Source: JBLIOB01 sp047639575 (GTDB lineage: Bacteria > Bacteroidota > Bacteroidia > Flavobacteriales_D > Parvicellaceae). Taken from it: DNA of 17,262 nt. The notes beneath the pieces are model-generated. The model searched no databases. It saw nothing but the letters and a program-made list of their open reading frames with translations, and was not told the origin of the DNA. Where the stretch lies: NCBI GenBank assembly GCA_047639575.1, contig JBLIOB010000069.1, positions 1 to 17,262 of the forward strand, in the 5' to 3' direction. A program made the position numbers and the translations under genes. Shown in pieces: positions 15,366 through 17,262 of the stretch (position 1 is the first letter of the stretch; every line of letters begins with the position of its first letter).

Positions 15366-17262
15366 TGAGAAAGTTTATATTAACAATAGTATGTGGAGGT
15401 CTGTTATGTTCAGCTTCTACAACACACGCTCAGATCCTCTTTGCTGAGAGTTTCGATCAGGCTGGTGGTTTTGCTGCCCAAGGTTGGACTTTAATGGATG
15501 TTGATGGTGGAACCCTGAATGCTGGAGTCACTGGAACTTTTGGGAGCACAACAGCATCTTGGGAAATTAATGCAGACCTCTTTGATGCGACTGATTCTGT
15601 TGCTATGTCAACTTCTTGGTTGGACCCTATTATGGCCACAGACGATTGGATGATGACTCCAATGATTAGTGGGATAGCTGCTAACGGGCAGCTTTCATGG
15701 GAGGAAAATGCGACTGATCCAGCCTATCCTGACGGTTACGAAGTATACGTAACTACGGCATTGGCGGGTGGAACCCCTGTTCCTGCCGATTTCACTGGAG
15801 CAAGTGGAACATTGGTATATACTGTTGCTGCTGCAAGTGGTGGAGTATGGTCTTCTCAATCTGTTTCTCTGGCTGCGTTCGCAGGGGGATCCATTTGGGT
15901 TGCTTATCGGAACAACTCTACAGACCAATACATTTTGCAAATTGATAATGTAATAGTTGAAAACGTACTTTCAAATGATGATCTCGCAATTGACAGTGTC
16001 GCTGGGGAGTATACACAAATTCCTTTACCGCAAGTTGCCGCTATGAATCTAGAGGCATTTTGTTCAAATGTTGGAACAAACAACATTACTGATGCTGTTG
16101 TTACCTGCAATGTTTATTACAACGCTGGACTTGTGCAAACAACGGCCAGTGCTTCAACCGCAATCAGCGCTGGAACAAGTGCATCTCTTAATGCTGGCAC
16201 TTATACACCTTCTGGAGCTGGAACGTACGAATTTGAGTATTTAATTTCGACCGCTTTAGGTACAGATGTTGATCCTACAAACGACACATTAAGTTACTTT
16301 TTTATTGTTGATTCAAATTACTATTCACGTGATGACGGAAACATTACTATTGCGTTAGGCATAGGTGCTGGAACAGCAGCCGATCTAGGAAACGTTTATG
16401 AGGTAAATGCTTCTGGAATCATGGATTCTGTGTTCTTTTTTAGAAATGGAATTTTAGGGGATACTACACAAGTAATCATTTACTCCACAGTTGCGGGTGT
16501 TCCAACTACATTAGTAGGTCAGAGTGTTGAGCATATCTTCACAACTGCTGATTCTTCTAGCTCAGGAAGAGTTTATACACTTGCTGTTACTGATTTATCA
16601 TCTAATCCACTTGTGTTGGCACCAGGGAGCTACTATGTTGGCGTTAAGGAATATTTTTCTTCGGCTAATATGGCTTTAGCATTTACTAATGATTTATTTA
16701 CTGCTGGCACCGTTTTTGGGAGCATAGCTGGCGGGCCTCATGGAACTTTAGAAAGCCTCGGTTTCCCTAATACTGCTGTAGTACGTGCGCGTTTTACACC
16801 TTCATGTACGGAATTCACTTTCGCCTCAACGACAACTAATTCAGGGTGTGGATTAACAGATGGTTCTGCTACGGCAGTTTCTACTAGCGGTACCGGACCT
16901 TTCACTTACGTTTGGGATGCTGCAGCCGCTAATCAAACAACTCAAACTGCTACCAACCTTGGTGCTGGCGTCTATGTTGTTTCTGTTAGTGATGCGGGTG
17001 GTTGTTCATATAACGATACTGTTACTGTAATTAATCCGAGTGCTCCAACAGGAACTACTTCGGTTGATGCGAATGTAAGTTGCAATGGAGGAACGGACGG
17101 TTCTGTTTCAGCAGTTGGTGCCGGTGGTACCTCACCATACGCTTTTTTGTGGGATGATTCTTCTAACCAAACCACTGCAACTGCAACTGGTCTTGTTGCA
17201 GGAACATACAACTGTACGATCACCGATTCAAGTGGATGTTCTGTTACAGTTTCTGTTTCAGT
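15365..17262 (+). CDS. Secreted cleaved-adhesin (choice-of-anchor J) and SprB-repeat protein, 3' end outside window
   Basis: At least 632 residues, open at the right edge. Signal peptide 1-22 (MRKFILTIVCGGLL... ending THA before Q). Residues 24-198 are a cleaved-adhesin/choice-of-anchor J domain: LFAESFDQAGGFAAQGWTL, DDWMMTPMISG, LSWEENATDPAYPDGYEVYV, SIWVAYRNNS and ending LQIDNVIVENV. Residues 200-317 resemble a CARDB-like beta domain (DLAIDSVAG, then FCSNVGTNNITDAVVTCNVYYN). Residues 319-480 form another beta-rich domain of no clear family. From 481 come SprB-type repeats: Cys, DGSA, a G-T-G-P-F-TYVWD strand, NLGAGVYVVSVSDAGGC; a second copy starts near 560 (CNGGTDGSVSA, SPYAFLWDD, AGTYNCTITDSSGC). 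Such proteins are usually large surface adhesins exported by type IX secretion; a C-terminal sorting domain would lie outside the window. It overlaps the preceding small gene by one base. Confidence 0.9.
   Translation, partial: MRKFILTIVCGGLLCSASTTHAQILFAESFDQAGGFAAQGWTLMDVDGGTLNAGVTGTFGSTTASWEINADLFDATDSVAMSTSWLDPIMATDDWMMTPMISGIAANGQLSWEENATDPAYPDGYEVYVTTALAGGTPVPADFTGASGTLVYTVAAASGGVWSSQSVSLAAFAGGSIWVAYRNNSTDQYILQIDNVIVENVLSNDDLAIDSVAGEYTQIPLPQVAAMNLEAFCSNVGTNNITDAVVTCNVYYNAGLVQTTASASTAISAGTSASLNAGTYTPSGAGTYEFEYLISTALGTDVDPTNDTLSYFFIVDSNYYSRDDGNITIALGIGAGTAADLGNVYEVNASGIMDSVFFFRNGILGDTTQVIIYSTVAGVPTTLVGQSVEHIFTTADSSSSGRVYTLAVTDLSSNPLVLAPGSYYVGVKEYFSSANMALAFTNDLFTAGTVFGSIAGGPHGTLESLGFPNTAVVRARFTPSCTEFTFASTTTNSGCGLTDGSATAVSTSGTGPFTYVWDAAAANQTTQTATNLGAGVYVVSVSDAGGCSYNDTVTVINPSAPTGTTSVDANVSCNGGTDGSVSAVGAGGTSPYAFLWDDSSNQTTATATGLVAGTYNCTITDSSGCSVTVSVS

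Overview
The window looks like an AT-rich chromosomal segment of a Bacteroidota bacterium, probably a free-living or marine flavobacterium-like lineage. The reasons are the SpoIIE-type phosphatase with a typical Bacteroidota output domain, promoters matching TTG...TAnnTTTG, weak Shine-Dalgarno sites, and a secreted cleaved-adhesin/SprB-repeat protein of the kind exported by type IX secretion. No rRNA, tRNA, CRISPR array or insertion sequence was seen.

Layout. (1) 1-5453, + strand: the 3' part of a giant cytosolic sensor phosphatase, whose reading frame is already open at the left edge. It has at least seven tandem GAF units, then three PAS units, then a PP2C/SpoIIE phosphatase. A SiaC-family (DUF1987) phosphoprotein follows 3 nt later. 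Together they look like a SiaA/SiaC-type partner-switching pair; no SiaB kinase or SiaD cyclase is visible. (2) 5457-8700, - strand: a two-gene overlapping operon encoding a secreted leucine-rich-repeat protein with a ZU5-like beta domain, and a secreted CAP-like protein. (3) 8927-12273, + strand: sucD (TCA cycle), pepD (dipeptidase) and a bestrophin-family channel whose start codon abuts the pepD stop. (4) 12285-14801: a GlxA-type (DJ-1/PfpI plus AraC HTH) regulator, divergent from a small cluster of YCII protein, DinB-fold protein and an SRPBCC/AHSA1 pseudogene. The shared intergenic region carries good promoters for both directions and a set of TTGTCA repeats that look like the regulator's operator. 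(5) 14802-15044: degenerate-looking sequence with no recognisable gene. (6) 15045-17262: a strong consensus promoter, then a small Lys/Thr-rich secreted protein overlapping by one base (TAATG) a large adhesin gene that runs off the right edge.

The most notable items are the oversized GAF array coupled to SiaC, in which two GAF subtypes seem to alternate; the TTGTCA repeat operator; the SRPBCC pseudogene, whose lesions can be read individually; and the LRR plus ZU5-like secreted protein with its overlapping partner.
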